A stretch of 18,842 nucleotides of DNA from J084 sp964471405 (GTDB lineage: Bacteria > Pseudomonadota > Alphaproteobacteria > Sphingomonadales > Rhodothalassiaceae): the NCBI GenBank assembly GCA_964471405.1, contig CAYYGH010000056.1, positions 1 to 18,842 of the forward strand, read 5' to 3'. The notes under the pieces were generated by a model. That model searched no databases. It saw nothing but the letters and a program-made list of their open reading frames with translations, and was not told where the DNA came from. Numbering within the stretch: the first letter of the stretch is position 1; the number at the start of each line of letters is the position of its first letter. The translations under genes and the position numbers were made by a program. This document shows, piece by piece, positions 6,760 to 14,400 of this stretch.

Positions 6760-7572
6760 ATGGCTTTTTCCGTGAATACCAACCCGGGAGCGTTCGTGGC
6801 TTTGTCGCAGCTGACCGAAACCAACCGGCAACTCGCCGTCACCCAGAACCGGATCAACACCGGTCTGAAGGTGTCGAGTGCCAAGGATGATGCCGCAACA
6901 TTCGCCATCGCGCAGAATCTGCGGGCGGATGTTGCCGGCTTCAATGCGGTCTCGCAAAGCCTCGATCGATCGATTGCGGCGCTCGACGTGGCGCTCAATG
7001 CATCCGAATCGATTGCCGATCTCCTGATCAATCTGCGGGAGACGGCAGTGGCTGCCGCAGATCCCGGCCTGGACGCGCTTTCGCGCACGGCGCTGGAAGA
7101 CGAGTTCAAGCAGGTCCTGCGGCAGATCGATTCCATCGTGGCGAGCGCCACCTTCAATGGCACCAATCTCATCAGCAACGCCAATTCGGTCGCCGCCATC
7201 AACGAGAACGGCCAGGTGGTCTTCTCCGTGGCAGGCCAGACCATGACAGTGGCGGCGCTGGGGATTGACAGCGGCTTCGCCTCGGCCGCATCGGCCCAGT
7301 CCGTGGTGGCCCAGATCGACCAGGCCATCAGCACGGTCAATGCGGCTCTGTCGGCCCTGGGTGCCGGGCGCCAACGCTTCCAGTTGCAGAAGGATTTCGT
7401 CGGCAAGGTGATCGACAGCCTTCGGATCGGCATCGGCAATCTCGTCGATGCGGATCTGGCGACCGAAAGCGCCAATCTGCAGGCGCTTCAGGTCAAGCAG
7501 CAGCTGGGATTGCAGGCGCTCAGCATCGCCAATCAGGCGCCGCAGACGATCCTTTCGCTCTTCGGCGGCTAG
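6760..7572 (+). CDS. Flagellin (copy 1)
   Basis: 270-residue flagellin, the filament subunit secreted through the flagellar export channel. The N-terminal D0/D1 segment MAFSVNTNPGAFVALSQL leads into NRINTGLKVSSAKDDAA, the conserved helix. The C-terminal D0/D1 part runs from GIGNLVDADLATESANLQ through KQQLGLQALSIAN to the terminal LSLFGG. The central region is short (about 60 residues), so the bulky D2/D3 domains are absent, as in Caulobacter-type flagellins. The start is supported by AAAGGAG about 7 nt upstream; the frame is open to 6664, but that lies across the sigma-54 promoter. It is transcribed alone, with a sigma-54 promoter at 6672-6687 and an intrinsic terminator at 7588-7630. It is a paralogue of the next gene, differing mainly in the middle. 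Confidence 0.95.
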   Translation: MAFSVNTNPGAFVALSQLTETNRQLAVTQNRINTGLKVSSAKDDAATFAIAQNLRADVAGFNAVSQSLDRSIAALDVALNASESIADLLINLRETAVAAADPGLDALSRTALEDEFKQVLRQIDSIVASATFNGTNLISNANSVAAINENGQVVFSVAGQTMTVAALGIDSGFASAASAQSVVAQIDQAISTVNAALSALGAGRQRFQLQKDFVGKVIDSLRIGIGNLVDADLATESANLQALQVKQQLGLQALSIANQAPQTILSLFGG

Positions 7573-7587
7573 TGAGTCTGAAAGAAG

Positions 7588-7630
7588 AAGGGGCGAGGGT
7601 TCGCAGGCATGCGGACTCTCGCCCCTTTTC
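7588..7630 (+). terminator. Intrinsic terminator of flagellin 1
   Basis: AAGGGGCGAG (7588-7597) pairs with CTCGCCCCTT (7618-7627) around a 20-nt loop that may itself fold (TTCGCAGGCATGCGGAC), and the right arm runs into TTTT. It lies 15 bp past the stop codon. Confidence 0.85.
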
Positions 7631-7694
7631 TGTGCGCGGGCCGGCCCGTTCCCTTGCGATGCCCCCTTCCGCCCGTTCGCCTGGCAGCTTTTGC

Positions 7695-7704
7695 CGGGCA
7701 GAAA
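7695..7704 (+). promoter_or_regulatory. CGGGCAGAAA element upstream of flagellin 2
   Basis: Identical to the element at 6563-6572 and placed 94 bp before the -24 GG. It is preceded by CTGGCAGCTTTTGC, which gives a partly inverted TGGCAG...GCCGG arrangement. It is a candidate FlbD-type enhancer site. Confidence 0.4.
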
Positions 7705-7787
7705 GGAAAGACCGGAATGCCACAGGCGCATGGGGCAACCTCCAATAATCTTATTAATATACAGTGTGTTACCGAAATTATTCGGAT

Positions 7788-7803
7788 TGGCACGCTGATT
7801 GCT
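7788..7803 (+). promoter_or_regulatory. Sigma-54 (-24/-12) promoter of flagellin 2
   Basis: TGGCACG-CTGA-TTGCT is again an exact RpoN consensus, with GG at 7789-7790 and GC at 7801-7802. The predicted transcription start is near 7814 and the leader about 80 nt. Confidence 0.9.
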
Positions 7804-7895
7804 TTCAATGAAGAGGTGCCGCCGATCCGGAGCCGAGAACAGGGATGGCCCGGCGGGGGCGGACGGGAAACGGAAGCCGAAAGGGAGATACGGCG

Positions 7896-8726
7896 ATGGC
7901 GTTTTCGGTGAATACCAACCCTGCTGCACTGGGTGCGCTTCAGCAGCTCACCCGGACTACTGACCAGCTCAATGAAACGCAGGATCGGGTGAATACGGGC
8001 CTGCGCATTCGCTCGGCCAAGGACAATGCGGCAGTATTTGCGATTGCGCAGAATCTGCGGGCGGACTTCCGCGGCTATGACGCGGTGGCGCAGAGCCTTG
8101 ACCGGTCAATCAGTGCGACCGATGTCGCCCTGGCCGCCTCGCAGGCGATCGGTGATCTGCTCCTTGATCTCAAGGAGCGGGCGGTGGCGGCTGCCGATGC
8201 GGGTCTGGATGCAGCCAGCCGGGCTGCTCTGAAGCAGGACTTCGAGCAGATTCGCGACCAGATTTCCACCATCATCGCCAATGCCTCCTTCAATGGCACG
8301 AATTTGATCGATGGCGGATCCGACCAGGTGGTGGCGATCACGACACCGGATGCCCAGCAGACGATCGTCGTCCAGCATGAGAATCTATCGCCGGGAGGCT
8401 CGATCATCACCTTCGGGCCCAACTCGACATTCAACACGGCCTCTCAGGCTGCTGCGCTGGTCACCAAGATCGACCAGTCCATCGCAAACTTGAGCGATGC
8501 GCAGACGCGGCTCGGCGCAGGCGCGAAGGCCCTGCAGACCCAGCGGGATTTTACGACCGTCATTCAGGATACGCTGCAGACCGGCATCGGCAATCTGGTG
8601 GATGCGGATCTCGCGCGCGAAAGCGCAAGGCTGCAGGCGCTTCAGGTCAAACAGCAGCTGGGGCTGCAGGCGCTCAGCATCGCCAACAGCCAGCCTCAGG
8701 CGATCCTCTCGCTGTTTGGTGGATAA
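7896..8726 (+). CDS. Flagellin (copy 2)
   Basis: 276-residue flagellin paralogous to the preceding gene. It shares MAFSVNTNP at the start, the RVNTGLRIRSAKDNAA helix, the SFNGTNLI strand and the near-identical C-terminus GIGNLVDADLA...LQALQVKQQLGLQALSIAN...LSLFGG. The middle (about residues 135-195) differs and is slightly longer, containing VVAITTPDAQQTIVVQ and a Gly/Pro/Asn-rich turn region; this part is surface-exposed in filaments. AGGGAG lies about 8 nt before the ATG. Its own sigma-54 promoter and terminator make it independent of copy 1, so the two can be expressed at different levels. Genes for FlaF and FlbT, often next to alphaproteobacterial flagellins, are not seen here. Confidence 0.95.
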   Translation: MAFSVNTNPAALGALQQLTRTTDQLNETQDRVNTGLRIRSAKDNAAVFAIAQNLRADFRGYDAVAQSLDRSISATDVALAASQAIGDLLLDLKERAVAAADAGLDAASRAALKQDFEQIRDQISTIIANASFNGTNLIDGGSDQVVAITTPDAQQTIVVQHENLSPGGSIITFGPNSTFNTASQAAALVTKIDQSIANLSDAQTRLGAGAKALQTQRDFTTVIQDTLQTGIGNLVDADLARESARLQALQVKQQLGLQALSIANSQPQAILSLFGG

Positions 8727-8777
8727 GGACGCCCGCAAGCAAGCTGATTTCGGTTTTCTCCTCCCTGTCCCCGCCCC

Positions 8778-8822
8778 GAACAAGGTCGGTGTCGCCCCCC
8801 GCACACCGGCCTTGTTCCTTTT
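8778..8822 (+). terminator. Intrinsic terminator of flagellin 2
   Basis: GAACAAGG (8778-8785) pairs with CCTTGTTC (8810-8817). Inside it, CGGTGT pairs with ACACCG around a C-rich loop, and CTTTT follows. It is a long stem with a T-run, about 50 bp after the stop codon. Confidence 0.85.
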
Positions 8823-8855
8823 CGGCCCTGCCCGGCCGCAGGGGATGGGAGCGTC

Positions 8856-8990
8856 ATGATCGACACAATGGGCCGCGCCGAAGAAAGGCGGGCGCCAGAA
8901 AGAAAGGAAGCGCCCACATCCGTGGACGCCTCGAAGTTGGACCCGTTGCAGCCTTCACCTTGTGCCTCTGCGAAAAAAGCCGAGGCTTGA
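8856..8990 (+). CDS. Possible 44-residue small ORF, unrecognised
   Basis: A short frame starting MIDTMGRAEERRAPERKE and ending PSPCASAKKAEA. GGGAG lies about 5 nt before the ATG and the frame begins 34 bp past the flagellin 2 terminator. The product would be charged and probably disordered. Third-position GC is close to background, so codon use gives no support, and I recognise no family. It may be chance. Confidence 0.2.
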   Translation: MIDTMGRAEERRAPERKEAPTSVDASKLDPLQPSPCASAKKAEA

Positions 8991-9264
8991 TTGCAGGCAG
9001 CGGAGCCGTCTTGTGCGTTTCCTGCCCGCCTGCCTGTGGCATTTCCTCCCTGAACCTGGGCCGCGGCGACCTTCTCTCAAAGCTGGCGGTTGATCACCCG
9101 CTCATGCCGGTGTCCGCCTGTAACCCTGGGGCGCCGCGCCAACCCTGTCGGCCTTGTCCTGGCTGTTCGTCTCGGCTGCCTTGCCCGGGTCAGCGATCGC
9201 AAGGATACCTGCCGGCTTGCGCAATGTCACCTGCCGGGCCGGCCCGTGGGGAGGCAGGCGCAGA

Positions 9265-9302
9265 AAAAACTGACGGACTGTGGCTTCCATGCAACAGTTT
9301 TT
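9265..9302. repeat. Inverted repeat AAAAACTG / CAGTTTTT
   Basis: Perfect 8-bp arms separated by 22 bases. It could be a weak bidirectional terminator (the stem closes with CTG/CAG and ends in five T on either strand) or a protein-binding site. It lies in an otherwise unexplained region. Confidence 0.3.
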
Positions 9303-9384
9303 GCGGTGTTCGGCGCGAGACACGGGAAAAAGAGAAGGGAACCGCGCCTTGAAGCAGATGTTGCGGCGCCGGTGGCAGTCGTGA

Positions 9385-9412
9385 TTCGGAACAGGCCCGG
9401 CTGATCGATAAT
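9385..9412 (+). promoter_or_regulatory. Weak promoter candidate for the lolC-lolD-dnaE unit
   Basis: TTCGGA (9385-9390), a 16-bp spacer and GATAAT (9407-9412). The -10 box is good and the -35 poor. It lies about 115 bp before the lolC start, and no better pair was seen in the region. Confidence 0.25.
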
Positions 9413-9524
9413 CTTGCATGCCGATCGGGAGGCGGGCATCAAGGCAAACGAGAACAGGGATGTTCCGCCTCCTGCCACGAGGAGGGGGCGCAAGGAATGA
9501 CGACCGGTCTGGAGACGGGAGGCG

Positions 9525-10763
9525 ATGGGAATCGAGTGGGAGCTGGCCTGGCGCTATCTGAAGGCACGGCGTGCGGATGGGTTCATCTCGGTGATCGCCG
9601 GTTTTGCGCTCGTCGGGATCCTGCTCGGTGTGGCGACGCTCATCATCGTCATGAGCGTGATGAACGGCTTTCGCGCCGAGCTGATCAAGAAACTGCTCGG
9701 CTTCAATGGTCATGCCGTCGTGGCCCCTTATGGGGGAGAGATCCGCGACTATGACAGGCTCGTGGCCCAGATCCGCAAGGTTGCGGGGGTCGTGCGCGTG
9801 ACGCCCTACATCCATGCCCAGGCGATGGCGATTGCCGGCGAGACGGCCGTGGGCGCCTTCATCCGGGGGCTGCCGGACGAGGCTCTCAGGGCCGGTGGTC
9901 TGTCGGGGATGGAGGTGGTGGCCGGTGATCTCGGCGAACTGGCCTATGAGCGCACCGTGATCCTGGGCGAGAAGCTGGCGCAGAATCTGGGAGTCGGCCC
10001 CGGTGACCGGGTGACATTGCTGCTGCCGCGCTTCGTGGCGACGCCACTGGGCGGCATTCCGCGTGGCGTGCCTTTTGTGGTTGGCGCCGTGGTCAAGCTT
10101 GGCATCTATGATTTCGACAATCTCTTCATCGGCATGCCGCTGGATGAAGCCCAGAGGCTGCTCGGCATGCCGGATGCGGTGACCAATATCGAGATCATGG
10201 TCGCCGATCCGGATCATGTGGATGAGGTCGTGCCCGAGATAGATCGGATTGTGCGTTCCGTGGGGGCAGTCGTCACCTGGCGGGAGATGAACAAGAGCCT
10301 CGTTTCGGCTCTTGATGTCGAACGCCATGTCATGTTTCTCATCCTCACGCTCATCATCTTCGTGGCCGCCTTCAATATCATCTCCAGCCTCATCATTCTG
10401 GTGAAAGACAAGGCGCGCGACATCGCAATTTTGCGCACGATCGGCCTTGCGCGGGCGGCGGTGGTGCGGGTGTTCGTGATCGCAGGCGGCAGCCTCGGTT
10501 TCTTCGGCACCGCCCTGGGGGTGGTGCTGGGTCTCGTCTTCTGTGATCATATCGCGGCGATTCGCGCCTTTCTTGAACGGCTGACGGGCACGCAGCTGTG
10601 GAATCCGGAGGTGCGTTTCTTGAGCGAGATCCCGGCGCTTGTCGATCCGGTGGAGGTGATGGCGGTGGTGGCGGTTGCGCTCACGCTTACTCTGCTCGCC
10701 ACCCTGCCGCCGGCGCTCAGAGCCGCGCGGCTCGATCCTGTCGACATCCTGCGGTACGAGTGA
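9525..10763 (+). CDS. lolC: Lipoprotein-releasing system permease LolC/LolE family
   Basis: 412-residue inner-membrane permease of the Lol system. With LolD it extracts outer-membrane lipoproteins from the inner membrane and hands them to LolA. One N-terminal helix (about 22-45, ISVIAGFALVGILLGVATLI) precedes a large periplasmic MacB-like domain (about 50-265), followed by three C-terminal helices (about 268-293, 317-342 and 370-395). The end LDPVDILRYE is family-typical. Only one permease gene is present, as in many alphaproteobacteria, where one LolF-like protein can replace the LolC/LolE pair. GGGAGG lies directly before the ATG. A second ATG at 9497, also with a good ribosome site (AAGGA), opens an unrelated 85-codon frame overlapping the lolC start. 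Four bases separate the stop from lolD. Confidence 0.93.
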   Translation: MGIEWELAWRYLKARRADGFISVIAGFALVGILLGVATLIIVMSVMNGFRAELIKKLLGFNGHAVVAPYGGEIRDYDRLVAQIRKVAGVVRVTPYIHAQAMAIAGETAVGAFIRGLPDEALRAGGLSGMEVVAGDLGELAYERTVILGEKLAQNLGVGPGDRVTLLLPRFVATPLGGIPRGVPFVVGAVVKLGIYDFDNLFIGMPLDEAQRLLGMPDAVTNIEIMVADPDHVDEVVPEIDRIVRSVGAVVTWREMNKSLVSALDVERHVMFLILTLIIFVAAFNIISSLIILVKDKARDIAILRTIGLARAAVVRVFVIAGGSLGFFGTALGVVLGLVFCDHIAAIRAFLERLTGTQLWNPEVRFLSEIPALVDPVEVMAVVAVALTLTLLATLPPALRAARLDPVDILRYE

Positions 10764-10767
10764 GCCC

Positions 10768-11451
10768 ATGAGCGATGTCGTGCTGATTGCCGAGGCAATC
10801 GCCAAAAGCTTCCTGCAGGGCGGCAGGCGGATTTCCGTTCTGGAGGAGATCTCGTTGGCGGTCCATGCCGGCGAGGTGGTGGCGTTGACCGGTCCTTCGG
10901 GCACGGGCAAGTCCACCTTCCTGCACATCGCCGGTCTTCTTGAGCGGGCCGATGGCGGCCGGATCATCATCGCCGGCGAGGACATGACGGCCGCAGGCGA
11001 TCGCGAACGCACCCGCACGCGTCGCCATCTCATCGGTTTCGTCTATCAGTTCCATCATCTGCTGCCGGAATTCACGGCCGTCGAAAATGCGGCCATGCCG
11101 CTGCGCGTGGCGGGGCGGTCGCGGCAGGAGGCGCACAGGCAGGCTCTAAGTCTGCTCGATCGACTGGGGCTGGCCGACCGTCTGGATCACCGCCCGGCGG
11201 CCCTGTCCGGGGGTGAGCAGCAGCGTGTGGCGGTCGCGCGGGCGCTGGTCCATCATCCTAAGGTGGTGCTGGCCGATGAGCCGACCGGCAATCTCGACGA
11301 GCACACGGCCGAGGAGGTGATGGATCTGTTCCTGACCGTGGCGCGCGAACGTCAGACGGCCGTGCTGCTTGCCACCCACAACAGAGAGCTGGCCGCCCGG
11401 GCGGATCGTGTCCTGCGTCTGCATGAGGGCAGGCTGGAGACGGTCGCATGA
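10768..11451 (+). CDS. lolD: Lipoprotein-releasing system ATP-binding protein
   Basis: 227-residue ABC ATPase that powers the Lol lipoprotein-extraction complex at the cytoplasmic face of the inner membrane. Walker A GPSGTGKST is at about 42-50. A Q-loop region FVYQFHHLLPEFTAVEN is of the LolD/MacB type. The ABC signature LSGGEQQRVAVARAL, Walker B VVLADEPTGNLD and the switch histidine in LATHN are all present. The ATG at 10768 is 4 bp after the lolC stop, so the two genes are almost certainly translated from one mRNA. The length is normal for LolD. Confidence 0.95.
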   Translation: MSDVVLIAEAIAKSFLQGGRRISVLEEISLAVHAGEVVALTGPSGTGKSTFLHIAGLLERADGGRIIIAGEDMTAAGDRERTRTRRHLIGFVYQFHHLLPEFTAVENAAMPLRVAGRSRQEAHRQALSLLDRLGLADRLDHRPAALSGGEQQRVAVARALVHHPKVVLADEPTGNLDEHTAEEVMDLFLTVARERQTAVLLATHNRELAARADRVLRLHEGRLETVA

Positions 11452-11497
11452 AGGCCAGGGCAGCGGGCAGAGGGCAGGCAGGGGAGTGCATGACGGG

Positions 11498-14400
11498 ATG
11501 ACCGGGGCGATGACCGGCGGCAGAGAAGACAAATTGGCGCCTTTCGTGCACCTGCGGGTTCACAGTGCCTATTCCCTTCTCGAAGGGGCATTGCATCTTG
11601 CCGAGATCGCCAGACTGTGCCGGCAACACCGCATGCCGGCGGTGGCCGTGACCGATTCGGCCAATCTCTTCGGTGCGCTCGAATTCTCCGAGACCATGGC
11701 AAAGGCCGGCATCCAGCCCATCATCGGTGTCACCCTGCCGGTGGTCTGGGACGGGGAGGACGAGGCCCATGCCCGGCGCCGGCCGGGTCGGACGCTGCCG
11801 AAGATCGTGCTCCTCGTCCAGGACGAGACGGGCTATCGCAATCTTCTGAAGCTTGTTTCGCGTGCCCATCTGGACAGCGCGGATCCGCATCAGCCGGCAA
11901 CTTCTCTCGACCGGCTTGCGGCCCACCATGCGGGACTCATCTGTCTGGCCGGCGGCGTGGAGGGACCGGTAGGGGAGGCGCTTCTGGCCGGTGATCAGGC
12001 TGCTGCCGAGGCCCGGGCATGCCGGCTGGCGGAGATCTTTCCCGGCCGGTTCTATATCGAAATCCAGCGCCATGGTCTGGCAGAGGAGGAGCGCACGGAG
12101 CCGCAGTTTCTGGAACTGGCCTATGCGCATGACTGGCCGCTGGTGGCCACCAATCAGTGCTATTTCCCCGATCCGGACATGTATGAGGCCCATGATGCCC
12201 TTCTGTGCATCAAGGACGGCACGGTCGTGGCGGAAAGCGATCGCCGGCGGGTCACGCCGGAGCACTATTTCAAGAGTGGTGAGGAAATGGCCGCTCTTTT
12301 CCGCGATCTGCCGGAAGCTGTGCGCAACACGCTCGTCATTGCCCGCCGCTGCGCCTATCGACCGCGGCCGCATAAGCCCATTCTGCCGCGCTACACCAGC
12401 CCTGAAGGCCTTTCGGAAGAGGACCTGCTGCGCAAGCGGGCCGAAGAAGGGCTCACGGCGCGACTGGAAGCCCACGTTTTTGCGGATGGTGACGATGACG
12501 CCGCGCGCGAAGCGAAGGCGCGCGTTTACCGGGAACGGCTCGCCTATGAGCTGGACATCATCATCCGGATGGGATTTGCGGGCTATTTTCTCATCGTTTC
12601 CGATTTCATTTCCTGGGCGAAGGAGCGCGGCATCCCGGTTGGTCCGGGCCGCGGCTCGGGAGCCGGTTCGCTGGTCGCATGGGCCCTCAGGATCACCGAG
12701 CTCGATCCCTTGCGGTTCTCGCTGCTGTTCGAGCGCTTCCTCAACCCTGAGCGCGTATCGATGCCGGATTTCGACATCGATTTCTGTCAGGAGCGCCGGG
12801 AGGAGGTGATCCGCTATGTCCAGCAGAAATATGGGGCCGACCACGTCGCCCAGATCATCACCTTCGGCAAGCTGCAGGCGCGTGCCGTGCTGCGCGATGT
12901 GGGGCGTGTGCTGGAGCAGCCCTATCCGGTAACCGATCGGCTGTGCAAGCTGGTTCCCAACAACCCGGCCGATCCCAAGACGCTCGCCGAGGTCCTGGAA
13001 GAAGAGCCGAGGCTCGCCGAAGCGCGCCGCAAGGATCCGCTCACCGACGCCGTCATCACCCGCGCCCTCAAGCTTGAGGGGCTCTATCGCCATGCCTCCA
13101 CCCATGCCGCCGGGGTGGTGATCGGCGACCGGCCGCTTGATGAGCTGATCCCCCTCTACCGGGACCCCCGGGCGGACATGCCGGTCACCCAGTTCAACAT
13201 GAAATGGGTGGAGCAGGCGGGGCTGGTGAAGTTCGACTTTCTCGGGCTGAAGACGCTTACCGTCCTGCGGCGGGCGGCGGAGTTCGTGAGGGAGACCCGC
13301 GGTGTCACGGTGGATTTCGATCACATCCCCCTTGATGACCCCGCCACATTCGCCATGCTCGGCCGCGGCGAGACCGCCGGCGTGTTCCAGCTGGAATCGG
13401 CCGGCATGCGGCAGGTGCTGAAGGATCTCAAACCGGACAAGTTCGAGGACATCATCGCCATCGTCGCCCTCTACCGGCCGGGACCGATGGACAACATCCC
13501 GCTCTATGTGAACCGCAAGCACGGTCGGGAGCCCGTCGACTATCCCCATCCCCTGCTCGAAGATGTCCTCAAGGAGACCTATGGCGTCATCATCTATCAG
13601 GAGCAGGTGATGCAGATCGCCCAGATTCTCGCCGGCTACAGTCTGGGCGAGGCCGATCTGCTGCGGCGGGCGATGGGCAAGAAGATCAAGTCCGAGATGG
13701 ACAAGCAGCGCTCGCGCTTTGTCGAGGGCGCGGCCGAGCGGGGAGTGGACCGGCGCCAGGCCGAGGAGATCTTCGAGCTCGTCGCAAAATTCGCCGGCTA
13801 CGGCTTCAACAAGTCGCACGCCGCCGCCTATGCCCTGGTCGCCTATCACACGGCCTATATGAAGGCGCATTTCCCCGAAGAATTCATGGCGGCCTCGATG
13901 GCGCTCGATGTCGCCCACACCGACAAGCTGGCCGCCTTCGCCAAGGAGGTGAAGGCGATGGGGATCCCGCTGCTGGCGCCCGACATCAATCGCTCGCATG
14001 CCAATTTCACCGTGGAGCGGCTGGAGGACGGGCGGCTCGCCATCCGCTATGCGCTGGCCGCCATCAAGGGGGTGGGCGAGAAGGCCATGGAGGCGGTGGT
14101 GGCCGCGCGCGAGAAGGGCGGCCCGTTCCGCTCGCTGAGCGATTTTGCGCATCGTGTCGATCCGCAGCTGCTCAATCGCCGGCAGATCGAGCAGCTGGCC
14201 GCCGCCGGCGCCTTCGACAGTCTCGAACCCGATCGTGCCCGCGTCCATGCGGGTGCCGAGGCGATCATGCGGCTGGCCCAGGAAAGCGCCGAGGCGCGGG
14301 CACGTGGGCAGTCGAGCCTGTTCGGAGAGGAGGTGGGCGCCCTTGCGGCATTGCGTCTGCCGCAGGTGGATCCCTGGTCGAAGCGCGAGCGACTGCAGCA

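Larger units (their letters stand above)
7631..7895. other. Flagellin 2 upstream regulatory region
   Basis: This gene-free interval separates the two flagellins. It contains the shared CGGGCAGAAA element, a strongly AT-rich block at about 7740-7785 (containing ATAATCTTATTAATATACAG), which stands out against the GC-rich surroundings and may be a bend or IHF region, and the second sigma-54 promoter. Confidence 0.5.
8823..9524. other. Long gene-poor region upstream of lolC
   Basis: About 700 bp with no convincing gene on either strand. Possible contents are the 44-codon frame at 8856, an inverted repeat AAAAACTG/CAGTTTTT (9265-9272 and 9295-9302) and a weak promoter for the lolC operon near 9385-9412. 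Open frames here, including long minus-strand ones, translate to low-complexity Arg/His/Pro-rich sequence. Confidence 0.45.

Noticed and set aside
7682..7694. TGGCAGCTTTTGC as a third sigma-54 promoter
   Set aside because: The spacing between TGGCA and TTGC is too short for RpoN, and a perfect promoter lies 100 bp downstream.
6247..7929. 560-codon minus-strand open frame across flagellin 1
   Set aside because: It is antisense to a certain flagellin gene and both sigma-54 promoters, with no domain and no ribosome site.
6760..8726. Flagellin pair as a recent tandem duplication
   Set aside because: The copies are alike only in the conserved terminal domains. Centres and flanks differ, so the duplication is old, and no direct repeats bound it.
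9102..11033. 643-codon open frame on the minus strand across lolC and lolD
   Set aside because: It is antisense to two clear genes, has a His/Arg/Asp-rich composition typical of antisense translation of GC-rich coding DNA, and resembles no family.
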